Of a stretch of 64,000 nucleotides of DNA, positions 19,626-29,050 are shown piece by piece (within the stretch, counting starts at the first letter, position 1; each line of letters starts with the position of its first letter). Under the pieces are notes generated by a model that worked only from the letters and a program-made list of their open reading frames with translations, was not told where the DNA came from and ran no database searches. The DNA is from Vibrio sp. 10N.286.49.B1. GTDB taxonomy: Bacteria; Pseudomonadota; Gammaproteobacteria; Enterobacterales; Vibrionaceae. The DNA is taken from assembly GCF_002873335.1 (NCBI RefSeq), contig NZ_MCUW01000078.1, positions 152,887 to 216,886 of the forward strand, in the 5' to 3' direction. The position numbers and the translations under genes were made by a program.

Positions 19626-20561
19626 ATGAGCGAAAAATTACAAAAAGTGCTTGCCCGCGCAGGCCATGGCTCCCGTCGTGAACTTGAAACATTAATCAAG
19701 TCTGGGCGAGTGAGTGTCAACGGTCAGGTGGCAAAACTGGGTGAGCGCCTTGAAGACGACAGTGCGATTATTCGTATTGACGGTCATACTGTATCGGCAA
19801 AAGCACAAGAAGAAGTGGTTTGCCGAGTTTTGGCTTATTACAAGCCAGAAGGTGAGCTTTGTACACGTCACGATCCTGAAGGTCGTCGTACGGTATTTGA
19901 TCGCTTACCTAAAATCCGCGGTTCGCGTTGGATTTCAGTCGGTCGTTTGGATGCCAACACATCGGGTTTGTTACTGTTCACCACTGATGGTGAATTGGCA
20001 AATCGCCTGATGCACCCAAGTCGTCAAGTCGAACGTGAGTACCTAGTACGTGTATTCGGCGATGTGACAGAAAGTAAGATCCGTAACTTGGTACACGGCG
20101 TGAAACTTGAAGACGGCATGGCTCGTTTTGAAGACGTTGTTTACGCAGGTGGCGAAGGTATGAACCACACGTTCTACGTTGCGATCAACGAAGGCCGAAA
20201 CCGTGAAGTTCGTCGTCTATGGGAATCACAAGAAACAACCGTGAGTCGTTTGAAGCGTGTTCGCTACGGTGATATCTACTTAGATAAAAAACTGCCTCGT
20301 GGCGGTTGGGCTGAGTTAACGTTAAAAGATGTTAACTACTTGCGTGAATTAGTTGAGCTAAAGCCAGAGAAAGAAACGCTTCTTGATCTGAATAGTGCGA
20401 ATACGTCTCGTCAACGTGAACGTTCACGTAGCCAAAAAATTCGTCGTGCAGTACGTCGTCATGAAGAGCGTGTGAATACACCTTCAAAAGGCCGTAGTAA
20501 TCAGCAGAGACGTAATAAGAAAAGTGCAGGCGAACAAAGCGCACGATCTAAAACTCGCTAA
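19626..20561 (+). CDS. rluB: RluB, 23S rRNA pseudouridine-2605 synthase
   Basis: 311 residues. An S4 RNA-binding domain (residues about 3-60, [18 protein letters not shown]) is followed by the RsuA/RluB catalytic domain with the Asp in [12 protein letters not shown]. It isomerises a uridine of 23S rRNA. The last 65 residues are a highly basic, Ser/Arg/Lys-rich tail that is typical of RluB and probably disordered. A strong hairpin terminator follows. Confidence 0.95.
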   Translation: MSEKLQKVLARAGHGSRRELETLIKSGRVSVNGQVAKLGERLEDDSAIIRIDGHTVSAKAQEEVVCRVLAYYKPEGELCTRHDPEGRRTVFDRLPKIRGSRWISVGRLDANTSGLLLFTTDGELANRLMHPSRQVEREYLVRVFGDVTESKIRNLVHGVKLEDGMARFEDVVYAGGEGMNHTFYVAINEGRNREVRRLWESQETTVSRLKRVRYGDIYLDKKLPRGGWAELTLKDVNYLRELVELKPEKETLLDLNSANTSRQRERSRSQKIRRAVRRHEERVNTPSKGRSNQQRRNKKSAGEQSARSKTR

Positions 20562-20590
20562 TCTAGCGTCGTTTTATTAAATAGAGTTGA

Positions 20591-20623
20591 AAAAAGCCAG
20601 TTAGCATCGCTAACTGGCTTTTT
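20591..20623. terminator. rluB terminator
   Basis: Stem AAAAAGCCAGTTAGC / GCTAACTGGCTTTTT with a 3-base loop. The A-run and T-run make it able to act in both directions, so it may also stop the sap operon transcript coming from the right. Confidence 0.93.
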
Positions 20624-20759
20624 GTTTGTCAGTCACTCAATGTATCTAGGTGCAAAAGGTACTTGCCAGTGGCGTCTATCACCGTCAATCGTACCAAAAC
20701 GAGATTTGCTAATACTTTACGCGTGGTTAGTTATCTCTTGCACAAGATACGCACCTGAC

Positions 20760-21545
20760 CTAGCGGTATACCGGTTTCTTATTGAAATGGCTCTCTACCA
20801 TTCTTTGCGTCACAATGTGCTGCGGGCTGGTCAATACGTCTTGAGTGCTGCCACTTTCGACTACTTCCCCTTCATGCATGACGATCACCTTGTCTGTGAT
20901 GTGCTTTATAATGCCTAAATGCTGTGACACATACACAAAAGCCACACCCATTTCTTCTTGGAGTTCCAAAAATAGGTTAATTATCTGCGATCGCATCGCC
21001 ATATCGAGACCATTTAATGCCTCGTCTGCAACGATAATCGATGGCTGCAAAATTAGCGCTCTCGCTAGACAGATTCTCTGTTTTTGGCCTGTCGCCAGCA
21101 TCTGAGGATAGAAATAAGCATGCTCTGGAAGTAACCCCACACGAACCAGCGTGTCTTTTACGCGGCGCATGCGGGCTTCTGGAGGCATATTCGTATTTCG
21201 TTTAAGCGGGCCTTCTAAAATCCGACCAATCTGAATCCTAGGGTTTAACGAGGTGTTAGGGTCCTGGAAAATCATGCGGATTAATTTGCAACGTGTTGAG
21301 TAATCCTTATGTTCCAGTAGGTCGCCATTGACCCTGATTTCACCCGCACTCGGTTCTACAACGCCAGCTAACATTCTTGCCAACGTCGATTTCCCCGAGC
21401 CATTCTTACCAATAAAGCCAATCGTTTGTCCAGCTTCTAGTTCAAAGCTTACGGGTTTGACGGCATGCTGTATTTTTTTCTGAAACAGCTTTGAGCGAGT
21501 GACAAAGTCTTTTTTTAATCCAGTGACTTCTAGCAAGGCACTCAT
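20760..21545 (-). CDS. sapF: SapF, ABC transporter ATPase
   Basis: 261 residues of one ABC ATPase domain: Walker [10 protein letters not shown] near residue 43 and Walker B IIVADEAL. The expected LSGGQ signature is replaced by ATGQKQR, a pattern seen in SapF proteins. It powers SapABCDF import together with SapD. The system imports peptides, putrescine or heme in various species and is linked to antimicrobial-peptide resistance. It overlaps sapD by 4 bases. Confidence 0.93.
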   Translation of the reverse strand: MSALLEVTGLKKDFVTRSKLFQKKIQHAVKPVSFELEAGQTIGFIGKNGSGKSTLARMLAGVVEPSAGEIRVNGDLLEHKDYSTRCKLIRMIFQDPNTSLNPRIQIGRILEGPLKRNTNMPPEARMRRVKDTLVRVGLLPEHAYFYPQMLATGQKQRICLARALILQPSIIVADEALNGLDMAMRSQIINLFLELQEEMGVAFVYVSQHLGIIKHITDKVIVMHEGEVVESGSTQDVLTSPQHIVTQRMVESHFNKKPVYR

Positions 21546-22537
21546 GCTTTTTTCTCCGTATTCAGAGGGAAGTGGCAGCTGTATTTGTGATTTTTAACGC
21601 GTTTTACTGGCGGAATTTCAACGCATTGTCGCTGCGCATAAGGGCAGCGTGGTCCAAGCCTGCACCCAATAGGTAAATGCTGGAGCGGCGGAATGGAACC
21701 TGGTAGCGATTGCAGCTTTTCTTTGTGTGGGATCCAATCGCCAAAATCAGGTATCGCTTTCAACAATGCAACAGTATATGGGTGTTTAGGGGTATCTAAT
21801 ATTTTTTTTGTATCAGCCGATTCAACGGATTGTCCGCAGTACATCACGGTGATTCGTGTTGCCCACTGAGTGATGGTCGTTAAATCGTGACCAATCAAGA
21901 TCAACGTCGTGTTATTGAGTTGATTCATACGGCTCAATAAACGCAGTATTTGCGACTGTGTAATCGGGTCTAAATCATTGGTTGGTTCGTCGGCAATGAG
22001 CAGTTTTGGTTTGGCGGCGATGGCCATTGCAATCATGATTTTTTGGCACTCACCATCCGTTAACTCATACGGATAACTGTGCATGACGCGCGTATGTTCT
22101 TTGATTCCGACTTTATGAAGAAGCGCTATGGCTTGCTTTTTACGCCATTTAAATCGCTCCCACCATTTACCGTCAAAAGAGCGTGACGGAATGGATTCAA
22201 TAAGTTGTCGACCGACTTCCTCTGATGGATCTAGGCAGGTGGAGGGCTCTTGAAATATCATCGCGACGTCTCGAGCAATGACTCGTCGACGCTCTCGAGG
22301 GGTGAGCTGCAGTAGGTCAATATTGCCAAGACGCATTCGGTCAGCGGATACGCGCCACGTCTCTTTACAGACGCCCAGAATGGCTTTTGCCACCAAACTT
22401 TTTCCTGAACCCGACTCTCCAACGAGGCCTCGAATTTCGCCCTCATTGATGGTGAAGCTCATTCGGTCAACGGCTTTTACTAAGCCTTGCGGTGTCTCGA
22501 TCTCAATCGTTAAGTGACGAATATCTAATACAGGCAT
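21542..22537 (-). CDS. sapD: SapD, ABC transporter ATPase
   Basis: 331 residues. Walker A is GESGSGKS near residue 40 and Walker [14 protein letters not shown]. The signature motif is degenerate (LTDGECQ). A C-terminal oligopeptide-transporter-type extension with cysteines ([19 protein letters not shown]) is typical of the OppD/DppD/SapD group and binds a Fe-S cluster in some relatives. It overlaps sapC by one base and sapF by four. Confidence 0.94.
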   Translation of the reverse strand: MPVLDIRHLTIEIETPQGLVKAVDRMSFTINEGEIRGLVGESGSGKSLVAKAILGVCKETWRVSADRMRLGNIDLLQLTPRERRRVIARDVAMIFQEPSTCLDPSEEVGRQLIESIPSRSFDGKWWERFKWRKKQAIALLHKVGIKEHTRVMHSYPYELTDGECQKIMIAMAIAAKPKLLIADEPTNDLDPITQSQILRLLSRMNQLNNTTLILIGHDLTTITQWATRITVMYCGQSVESADTKKILDTPKHPYTVALLKAIPDFGDWIPHKEKLQSLPGSIPPLQHLPIGCRLGPRCPYAQRQCVEIPPVKRVKNHKYSCHFPLNTEKKA

Positions 22538-23424
22538 TATTCTACCCCCGCGTTCAGCGCGCTGCGCACGCCTTCGCCAACAATATTAACGACGACAACA
22601 ACACATAAGATAGCTAAGCCTGGCAAAATCACGGTCCATGGTGCGAGATACAGTAATTCAGCCGCATCGCCGAGCAGAGAACCCCATTCACTGCTCGGTG
22701 GTTGGGCCCCTAAGCCTAAGAAACCTAGTGCCGTGATATCGAGAATGGCAATGGATAAGGCGAAGGTAAACTCTGCTGCAATAATAGAGAGAATGTTTGG
22801 CAAGATAGAGTTCCACAATAAATAAAAGTCGTTCGCGCCATCTAAGCGAGCGGCCATGATGTAATCTTTTTCCACTTCCGTATGAACAGCCACATAGACG
22901 GAACGAACAAAGCGAGGGATTAACGCCAAGCATATTGCCAATAAAATATTGTATTCACCAGGCCCCAAAAACGCGACGAATATGATGGCCAATAACAATG
23001 AAGGTATCGACATAACCGTATCGAGTAAATGATTTAAAATACTGGATAACAAGCCTTTGGTCATACCGGCAAGGATACCGATGAAGCAGCCAATTACCGC
23101 GGAAAGCACGGTAATGAATACAGCAGCACCAAAAGACAACCGAGAGCCATCGACAATCCGTGACAAGATATCTCGACCTAAATCATCCGTACCAAAAAAG
23201 TAGTCTACGGTACCCGCAGGATCCCAAGACGGTGGGATGAGCAGGTAAGAGCTTTGTTCCATTGGGTCGTAGGGGACGATCCAAGGCGACAATAGGGTGA
23301 TGATAATGATAAGAGCAAAACACCATAACCCAAACATAGACAAGCTGTTGCTTCGATAGCTGCGCCAAAAACGCTCAAGCTGAGTGGGGATGCGTTCTTC
23401 TTGGTAAATATTATCTGACAGCAT
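22537..23424 (-). CDS. sapC: SapC, ABC transporter permease
   Basis: 295 residues with an N-terminal cytoplasmic/OppC-type segment, about six membrane helices and a [18 protein letters not shown] periplasmic motif. The coupling loop that contacts the ATPases lies near [20 protein letters not shown]. It overlaps sapB by 14 bases, which implies coupled translation. Confidence 0.94.
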   Translation of the reverse strand: MLSDNIYQEERIPTQLERFWRSYRSNSLSMFGLWCFALIIIITLLSPWIVPYDPMEQSSYLLIPPSWDPAGTVDYFFGTDDLGRDILSRIVDGSRLSFGAAVFITVLSAVIGCFIGILAGMTKGLLSSILNHLLDTVMSIPSLLLAIIFVAFLGPGEYNILLAICLALIPRFVRSVYVAVHTEVEKDYIMAARLDGANDFYLLWNSILPNILSIIAAEFTFALSIAILDITALGFLGLGAQPPSSEWGSLLGDAAELLYLAPWTVILPGLAILCVVVVVNIVGEGVRSALNAGVE

Positions 23425-24373
23425 ACCATTCCTTCCTCACCAGCGGGTTGATCATGGCTCCGAGAATATCGGATAAGATGCTTGCCGTCAGTACGATACT
23501 AGCCACGACCATTACGCCAGCCTGAATGGATGCATAGTCTTGACTTGATAGGGCGTCGAGAAGCCAACGCCCTATGCCGGGCCAGTTAAAGATGGATTCC
23601 GTCATAATAGCGAGCGTAATCATACTGGATAGCTGTACACCCAGTTTCGGTATGATAGGCGGGATGGCGTTTCTGAGTACGTGTTCTTTTACTATCTCAT
23701 AGTTAGATAGACCCTTGATACGCGCTGCACGAATGTAGTTCTGCGCCATGACCTCGGTAACAGAGGTGCGCATCATGCGTATTACCTGCATGGTTGGGGA
23801 TAACGCGAGGACAAAACAAGGCAAAATCATATGTTCAATGACGCTTTGCAGTGCTTCACGTCGATAAGGCCCATCGGACAGTAGAGCATCAATCAAAGCA
23901 AACCCCGTGACATGGTCAATTTCGTACAACAAGTCGTAGCGTCCTGCTACCGGAAACCACTGAAAATTAAGAGAGAAATACATAATCATCAACAGTGCAA
24001 TCCAAAACAGTGGTGCGGCATACCCTACCATCGATGAGAATGAGATAATGTTATCGAGCCATTTGCCTTTTTTCATGCCAGCGATGGTACCAGCTGGGAT
24101 GCCAATAAAAACCGAAATCATAAAGGCGGCAAAGCACAACTCTAATGTGGCTGGCAATACGGCAGACAGCTCATCAATAATAGGAACGCCGGCTTTGGTA
24201 AGGCCAAAATCAAGCTTAGTAAGCTGTGTTACGTAGCTTATCCAGCCAGGTAGGAACTCTTTGGTCGTCCAAATTGAGTTTGGATCTAGGCGGATAAGGT
24301 TATAGCCTACCAATGTCAAGATCAGTAGCGTAATAACAAATAGATTAAGTCGACGAACGGCATACCAGAACAT
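23411..24373 (-). CDS. sapB: SapB, ABC transporter permease
   Basis: 320 residues with six predicted membrane helices and the permease signature ARIKGLSNYEIVKEHVLRNA near residue 220. It is the second permease of the SapABCDF importer. Its first codon overlaps the sapA stop by one base. Confidence 0.94.
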   Translation of the reverse strand: MFWYAVRRLNLFVITLLILTLVGYNLIRLDPNSIWTTKEFLPGWISYVTQLTKLDFGLTKAGVPIIDELSAVLPATLELCFAAFMISVFIGIPAGTIAGMKKGKWLDNIISFSSMVGYAAPLFWIALLMIMYFSLNFQWFPVAGRYDLLYEIDHVTGFALIDALLSDGPYRREALQSVIEHMILPCFVLALSPTMQVIRMMRTSVTEVMAQNYIRAARIKGLSNYEIVKEHVLRNAIPPIIPKLGVQLSSMITLAIMTESIFNWPGIGRWLLDALSSQDYASIQAGVMVVASIVLTASILSDILGAMINPLVRKEWYAVR

Positions 24374-25992
24374 TATTTTAACCTCACGACTTGATCAAAG
24401 GGCTGAGTATTAAACGGGCTAGTACGGAAGCCGGTTAGATCGTCATTGTGAGCTTGATATTTTTGGCCATGAGCTAATGGAATGACGGGGATCTGGTCAT
24501 ATAAAATATTTTGCGCTTGTCGATAAAGGTTGGCCCGGTAACGGGGTTCGCTGACCTCCAGTGCTAGGTCTAACAAAAAATCAAAATCGTCGTTACACCA
24601 CATAGATAGGTTAAGTCCTTCACGCTTTGACGAACAAGACAATAGGGGTCTTAGGTAGTTATCAGGGTCGCCAGTATTGCCCACCCAACCAGTCAGCAGA
24701 AGATCGACCGCTTTGATATTTGACAACTCTTTGCGGTCAACGCGTTCGTCGGTGAGCAGATTAAGGGTGATACCGACATCGGCAAGGTTGGCTTGAATCA
24801 GCTCAGCGGTCTTTCGCGGGCTCGGGTTATAGACTCTCGGTTCAAGTGGCACCGCTAGCGTCAGTTCTAAGCCATTGGCATATCCAGCATCACGCAGCAA
24901 AGCCATCGCATAGTTTCGGTCATAGCGAATTTGAGTGGGGTCTTTTTGGTATGCCCAAGAGCTTGGTGGAAGTAGGGTATAGGCTTTCTCCCCCGTTCCG
25001 TAATAAACCGCTTCTAATATGCTATCTCGGTTAATCGCGAGATTAATCGCCTTCCTTACTCTCACGTCGCTTAGCGCGCCGTGTTGGGTATTAATGGCGA
25101 TAAACGAGACGTTCATTGCGGGCTTGGCTTGTAAAATCACAGAGTCTTCTTTAAGAATCACTGGTATTTGGCTTGATACGGGTGAATTTAGGACATCACA
25201 TTCCCCACGCAGCAATTTGGCTAGCGCGCCTGCCCCTCGGTGGGAGATGTCGAAAACAACCTGCTTCATCTGGACAGGGCCACGCCAATACTGTTCATTG
25301 CGTTTTAAGCGTACTAAGTCTGATACTTGATATTCATCGAGGTAGAATGGGCCGGTGCCCACAGGGTAGCTATCAATCCTTTGCTTACTATTACTGTCTA
25401 GCAATATCTTGGCATATTCAGCGGAAAAAATAGGGGCATGAGCAGTGGAAATATTCGACAAAAATGAATTGTCGGGTTTAGACAATGTGAATTGTACGGT
25501 ATTGGCGTCGAGTGCAGTGACGCTGGTAACGAGTGCCGAAAAGTTAATGCCAGCAAACCACGGGTAAACACTCCCTCCAACCTGATGATAGGGATTGTTT
25601 TCGTCTAAAATACGATTGAAGCTAAATACGACATCATCAGCATTTAACGGACGCGTCGGAGTGAACCACTCGGTTGTTTGAAACTGGACGTCATCACGCA
25701 AGTTAAAGTGATAAACCGTGCCGGTTTCGTCAACCGTCCAGCTTTTTGCAAGGTTTGGTACCGGTTGGTGAGTGCCAGGGTTGAGCGTTAATAGCGTGTC
25801 ATATAATTGAGGCGCGATCGCTTCGACAATGATGCCACCGTCCACCAATTGAGGATTAAATGTACTTGGGCGACCTTGGTCACAGTACACAAAACCGTCT
25901 TGACGAATTTTTGTATGATCGACCTTATCTTCACAGCCGGTGACTAGTGCAACGCTGCAAATTGCTATGGATAGTTTTAGTAATGCCTTCAT
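24373..25992 (-). CDS. sapA: SapA, periplasmic substrate-binding lipoprotein
   Basis: About 539 residues from the ATG at 25992; a GTG two codons earlier is also possible. The N-terminus has a lipoprotein signal with VTGC, so it is likely anchored in the membrane. The body is an SBP family 5 (oligopeptide-binding) protein with DEYQVSDLVRLKRNEQYWRGP and a C-terminal VIPLAHGQKYQAHNDDLTGF. It gives the Sap importer its ligand. No clear Shine-Dalgarno is seen. Confidence 0.92.
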   Translation of the reverse strand: MKALLKLSIAICSVALVTGCEDKVDHTKIRQDGFVYCDQGRPSTFNPQLVDGGIIVEAIAPQLYDTLLTLNPGTHQPVPNLAKSWTVDETGTVYHFNLRDDVQFQTTEWFTPTRPLNADDVVFSFNRILDENNPYHQVGGSVYPWFAGINFSALVTSVTALDANTVQFTLSKPDNSFLSNISTAHAPIFSAEYAKILLDSNSKQRIDSYPVGTGPFYLDEYQVSDLVRLKRNEQYWRGPVQMKQVVFDISHRGAGALAKLLRGECDVLNSPVSSQIPVILKEDSVILQAKPAMNVSFIAINTQHGALSDVRVRKAINLAINRDSILEAVYYGTGEKAYTLLPPSSWAYQKDPTQIRYDRNYAMALLRDAGYANGLELTLAVPLEPRVYNPSPRKTAELIQANLADVGITLNLLTDERVDRKELSNIKAVDLLLTGWVGNTGDPDNYLRPLLSCSSKREGLNLSMWCNDDFDFLLDLALEVSEPRYRANLYRQAQNILYDQIPVIPLAHGQKYQAHNDDLTGFRTSPFNTQPFDQVVRLK

Positions 25993-26056
25993 AAACACGC
26001 TACATTCATTTTAGTGAACGCAATATCTGTACTGAGAACAGAGTAATTTACCACTA

Positions 26057-26075
26057 ATTGGATGGTTTAACCAAT
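26057..26075. promoter_or_regulatory. Inverted repeat ATTGG-N9-CCAAT upstream of sapA
   Basis: ATTGG (26057-26061) and CCAAT (26071-26075) flank a core GGTTTAACC palindrome. The same ATTGG-N9-CCAAT spacing recurs between pspF and pspA at 27223-27241. This suggests one regulator, perhaps PspF itself, binds both places, but that is inference. Confidence 0.4.
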
Positions 26076-26132
26076 AACGACAAGTAGTTATCGACGATTT
26101 TGTTTACTTTGATGCTGACTCTTTGAGCGCCT

Positions 26133-27206
26133 TCATATTAGTTTGTGCTTTCTCACGAGGCCTCTTAGCTGATCATAGCTTAAGCTCAGCATTTTAGCGG
26201 CGGTTCTTTGATTGTATTGTGCTTCATCTAACGCAGTGCGAACCATGGTTAAGGATTGTTCCTCTTGCCACAATTTGAAGTCAATTGGGAACGTCACTGC
26301 TGGTGGACTCGATGCGGCGGTAGGCATACTCTCAGCTGTTTTGAGCACCTGAGTAGCATCGCGGTGCTGCCCATCAAGAGATGGCATCTCTTTAGGGGGG
26401 GCATCACGATTGTCTGAATCAGAGGGAGAAAGAGAAGAGAACGTATTGAGAAACGGGTTAAAAACTAACGAATCAATGGGATGTTCGCTTGTGCCATGTT
26501 GGTACACCGCACGCTCGATGACATTCTTTAATTCTCTGACATTACCTGGCCAAGGATAGGCATGGATACTTTGCCACGCTTTGCTCGTAAATCCGACAAA
26601 CAGAGGTAGGCCTAACTCGCGGCACATCTTAATCGCGAAATATTCAGCAAGTAATGCGATATCTTCTTGTCTCGCACGTAAGGGAGGTAACTGGATAACG
26701 TCGAAAGCAAGCCTGTCGAGCAGATCGGCGCGAAACTTTCCTCTTTCTGCCAAGGCTGGAAGGTCTTCGTTTGTGGCACAAACGAGCCTGACATTGGCCT
26801 CGAGCGCTTTCATGCCACCGACGCGTTCATATTGGCCGTATTCGATAACACGCAATAGTTTTTCTTGCACAGATAAAGGCGTAGTCGCGAGTTCATCAAG
26901 AAACAACGTACCATTCTCTGCGCGCTCAAAGCGGCCTAAATGTCGGCCTTTAGCACCCGTAAACGCCCCGGATTCATGGCCAAATAATTCAGAATCAATA
27001 AGGCCATCGCTGAGCGTGGAGCAATTGAGCGAGATGAGTGGTTTATCCCAGCGAGTGGAAAGATAATGAAGACGCTGGGCGATCAGTTCTTTACCAGTGC
27101 CGCGCTCTCCGATAATTAATACCGGTCGCTCAATGGGAGCCAGCTTTGATACTTTATCAAGTACCGAAAGAAAAGAAGGGGATTCACCAATAAGGTTCTG
27201 AGCCAT
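26133..27206 (-). CDS. pspF: PspF, sigma-54 activator of the phage-shock operon
   Basis: 357 residues. The AAA+ sigma-54 activation domain carries the Walker A variant GERGTGKE, the GAFTGA loop (in SGAFTGAKG) and Walker B GTLFLDEL. There is no N-terminal regulatory domain, which is the hallmark of PspF, since PspA inhibits it directly. A C-terminal Fis-type helix-turn-helix (NQRTAAKMLSLSYDQLRGLV) binds the upstream sites. A linker of about 85 residues is longer than in E. coli. AAGGA lies 7 bases before the ATG. It is divergent from pspABC. Confidence 0.96.
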   Translation of the reverse strand: MAQNLIGESPSFLSVLDKVSKLAPIERPVLIIGERGTGKELIAQRLHYLSTRWDKPLISLNCSTLSDGLIDSELFGHESGAFTGAKGRHLGRFERAENGTLFLDELATTPLSVQEKLLRVIEYGQYERVGGMKALEANVRLVCATNEDLPALAERGKFRADLLDRLAFDVIQLPPLRARQEDIALLAEYFAIKMCRELGLPLFVGFTSKAWQSIHAYPWPGNVRELKNVIERAVYQHGTSEHPIDSLVFNPFLNTFSSLSPSDSDNRDAPPKEMPSLDGQHRDATQVLKTAESMPTAASSPPAVTFPIDFKLWQEEQSLTMVRTALDEAQYNQRTAAKMLSLSYDQLRGLVRKHKLI

Positions 27207-27222
27207 GGTAGGGTCCTTAAAG

Positions 27223-27252
27223 ATTGGTTTTTTTTACCAATAGTTGGTAAAA
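27223..27252. promoter_or_regulatory. PspF-type upstream activating site
   Basis: A perfect inverted repeat TTTTACCAA-TAG-TTGGTAAAA lies at 27232-27252, overlapping an ATTGG-N9-CCAAT at 27223-27241. Its centre is about 105-110 bases before the predicted sigma-54 start site, the usual range for enhancer sites. It also covers the leader of pspF, so it could serve autoregulation. Confidence 0.65.
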
Positions 27253-27321
27253 CCATATTAGCAGTTTGATGTGAAAACGCGAGTCTTCTCATAGGTGGTT
27301 GTTATGTATAAAGTTATTAAA

Positions 27322-27338
27322 TTGGCACGATAATTGGA
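27322..27338 (+). promoter_or_regulatory. Sigma-54 promoter of pspABC
   Basis: TTGGCAC (-24) and TTGGA (-12) are spaced with 10 bases between the conserved GG and GG/GC pairs. The pattern fits the sigma-54 consensus TGGCAC-N5-TTGC except for one base in the -12 element. About 105 bases later the pspA ATG follows. Confidence 0.85.
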
Positions 27339-27446
27339 TTATCTATACTGATTACAACATTGATTGGCTATGACGACATCGCGACAAGAAAGCGCCACGC
27401 AGTAGTCAAAGTAAGTAGCCACGTTCATTCATTTAGGAGATGTATT

Positions 27447-28112
27447 ATGGGTATTTTTTCTCGTTTCGCTGATATCGTAAATTCTAACGTTAGTGCACTT
27501 TTAGACAAGGCCGAAGATCCGGAAAAAATGATTCGCCTTATCATCCAAGAGATGGAAGACACGCTAGTCGAAGTCCGTACTAATTCCGCCAAGGCGATTG
27601 CGGACAAAAAAGAACTGGCGCGTAAAGTGAAAACGCTAGAAGAACAAATTGTCGAGTGGCAGCACAAAGCCACCCTCGCGTTGACCAAGCAAAGAGAAGA
27701 ATTAGCGCGTGCTGCATTGATTGAAAAGCAGAAAGTAGAAAAAATAGTGAAAGGGTTGCATGATGAGCAAACTCTGGTTGAAGAGACGATTGATAAGCTG
27801 ACGAGTGAAATTGCCAAGCTAGAAGCGAAAATCACGGAAACTCGCGCCAAACAACAGGCTTTAATCATTCGTTCGCAAACGGCCAATAATCGCCGTGATG
27901 TGCAAAAGCACCTGCACACCAGCCGCACTCATGAAGCAATGGCAAAATTTGAGCAATACTCACGTAAAGTGGATGAGCTCGAAGCGGAAGCGGATTTGTA
28001 TGCGAATACCGGCAATGCAAAATCTCTCGACCAAGAGTTCGCTGAGCTTCAAGCACAAGATGAGATAGATATCGAACTGGCTAAGCTTAAAGAACAGATG
28101 AACAAAAAATAA
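27447..28112 (+). CDS. pspA: PspA, phage-shock protein / ESCRT-III-like membrane guardian
   Basis: 221 residues from the ATG at 27447, which has AGGAGA 6 bases upstream; an in-frame earlier start at 27360 is upstream of the ribosome-binding site and is rejected. Almost entirely alpha-helical coiled coil, opening with MGIFSRFADIVNSNVSALLDKAEDPEKM, an amphipathic helix plus the conserved EDPEKM. PspA inhibits PspF and, when the membrane is stressed, oligomerises on it to prevent proton leak. Confidence 0.97.
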   Translation: MGIFSRFADIVNSNVSALLDKAEDPEKMIRLIIQEMEDTLVEVRTNSAKAIADKKELARKVKTLEEQIVEWQHKATLALTKQREELARAALIEKQKVEKIVKGLHDEQTLVEETIDKLTSEIAKLEAKITETRAKQQALIIRSQTANNRRDVQKHLHTSRTHEAMAKFEQYSRKVDELEAEADLYANTGNAKSLDQEFAELQAQDEIDIELAKLKEQMNKK

Positions 28113-28132
28113 ACATCGAATAGGAGTTAGAC

Positions 28133-28369
28133 ATGTCGACATTTCTTATTGCCGGACCCGTCATTGTATTCTTGATATTTGTTGCTCCGCTTTGGCTATT
28201 TCTTCATTATCGTAGCAAGCGAAAGTCGGAGGCTGGTTTGTCTTCTCAAGATTTTGAAAAGCTACAAGCCTTGTCGCAAAGAGCGGAGAAAATGCAACGA
28301 CGCGTGGAGAGTCTAGAAAAGATCCTTGATGCTGAGTCGCCTAAATGGAGGCAACATTATGACGCATAG
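28133..28369 (+). CDS. pspB: PspB, phage-shock inner-membrane protein
   Basis: 78 residues. One N-terminal membrane helix is followed by a charged cytoplasmic coiled coil (KLQALSQRAEKMQRRVESLEKIL). With PspC it senses stress and relieves PspA inhibition of PspF. GGAG lies before its ATG. It overlaps pspC by 11 bases. Confidence 0.95.
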   Translation: MSTFLIAGPVIVFLIFVAPLWLFLHYRSKRKSEAGLSSQDFEKLQALSQRAEKMQRRVESLEKILDAESPKWRQHYDA

Positions 28370-28748
28370 AGAGCTCTATAAAGATCCGATTAACGGCAAA
28401 TTGACAGGGGTTTGCGCTGGGCTTGCCAACTACTTCGGCGTCGAGGTTTGGTTGATCAGAATCTTAGTTATCTCAGCGGCATTGTTGGGCGGGAGTTTTT
28501 TAGTTTTACTTGCCTATATTGCAATGAGTTTGATGCTTGAGAAGCAGCCAGACAATTTTGTGGAAGCCTTAAAGACAAAGCAAGAGCACTCCCTTAAAAA
28601 CAAGCCTTGGAAACAAGGTCAAAGTGCCAAAGACTTACTCGGTACGATTGAAAAAGACATGGATCAAATTGAAGATTCATTGCGAACGATGGAAGCTTAT
28701 GTGACCTCTGATACCTATGCGGTAAACCGAGAATTCAGTAAACTCTGA
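28359..28748 (+). CDS. pspC: PspC, phage-shock inner-membrane regulator
   Basis: 129 residues from the ATG at 28359, which has GGAGG 8 bases upstream; the longer in-frame start at 28326 lacks support. The PspC domain (KDPINGKLTGVCAGLANYFGVEVWLIRIL) is near the N-terminus and one membrane helix follows. It acts with PspB. The operon ends here; no pspD or pspE is visible, as is normal in vibrios. Confidence 0.95.
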   Translation: MTHRELYKDPINGKLTGVCAGLANYFGVEVWLIRILVISAALLGGSFLVLLAYIAMSLMLEKQPDNFVEALKTKQEHSLKNKPWKQGQSAKDLLGTIEKDMDQIEDSLRTMEAYVTSDTYAVNREFSKL

Positions 28749-28807
28749 GCGTACGAATAATCTTAATCAATCACCTAGTAATACAGCACGTAAATCACTT
28801 AATAAGT

Positions 28808-28839
28808 AACCCAGTGAACATTTGGACACTGGGTTTTTT
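28808..28839 (+). terminator. pspABC terminator
   Basis: Stem CCCAGTG / CACTGGG followed by TTTTTT, about 60 bases after the pspC stop. Confidence 0.85.
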
Positions 28840-28892
28840 GTTATTGATGCTCTTAGTAAGTTCCTAAAAGAAGAGGAGACGCAGAAAACTAA

Positions 28893-28926
28893 AATAGTTA
28901 ATAGTTAATAGTTAATAGTTAATAGT
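28893..28926. repeat. Five tandem copies of a 7-base unit
   Basis: AATAGTT occurs four times in a row and once more as AATAGTA. The array lies between the psp terminator and the efflux operon, about 120 bases before the first efflux gene. Copy number changes by slippage could shift promoter spacing. The rest of 28749-29050 contains the psp terminator and presumably the efflux promoter, which I could not fix. Confidence 0.85.
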
Positions 28927-29050
28927 AACTATACAGTTAACAAGCCATTCCTGGTTTGCTAATAAAAACTATTAATAATTAATGACTTGCTGGTATTACT
29001 TGTCGCTCTAGACTACTTTTTAAAGACAAGCAGAACATGGTAGTTGAAGA

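Noticed and set aside
20622..20918. A 98-codon frame downstream of rluB
   Set aside because: It starts inside or just past the rluB terminator and is antisense to the end of sapF.
26581..27066. A 161-codon antisense frame inside pspF
   Set aside because: Opposite the conserved AAA+ domain of PspF; low-complexity Ser/Arg composition typical of a shadow.
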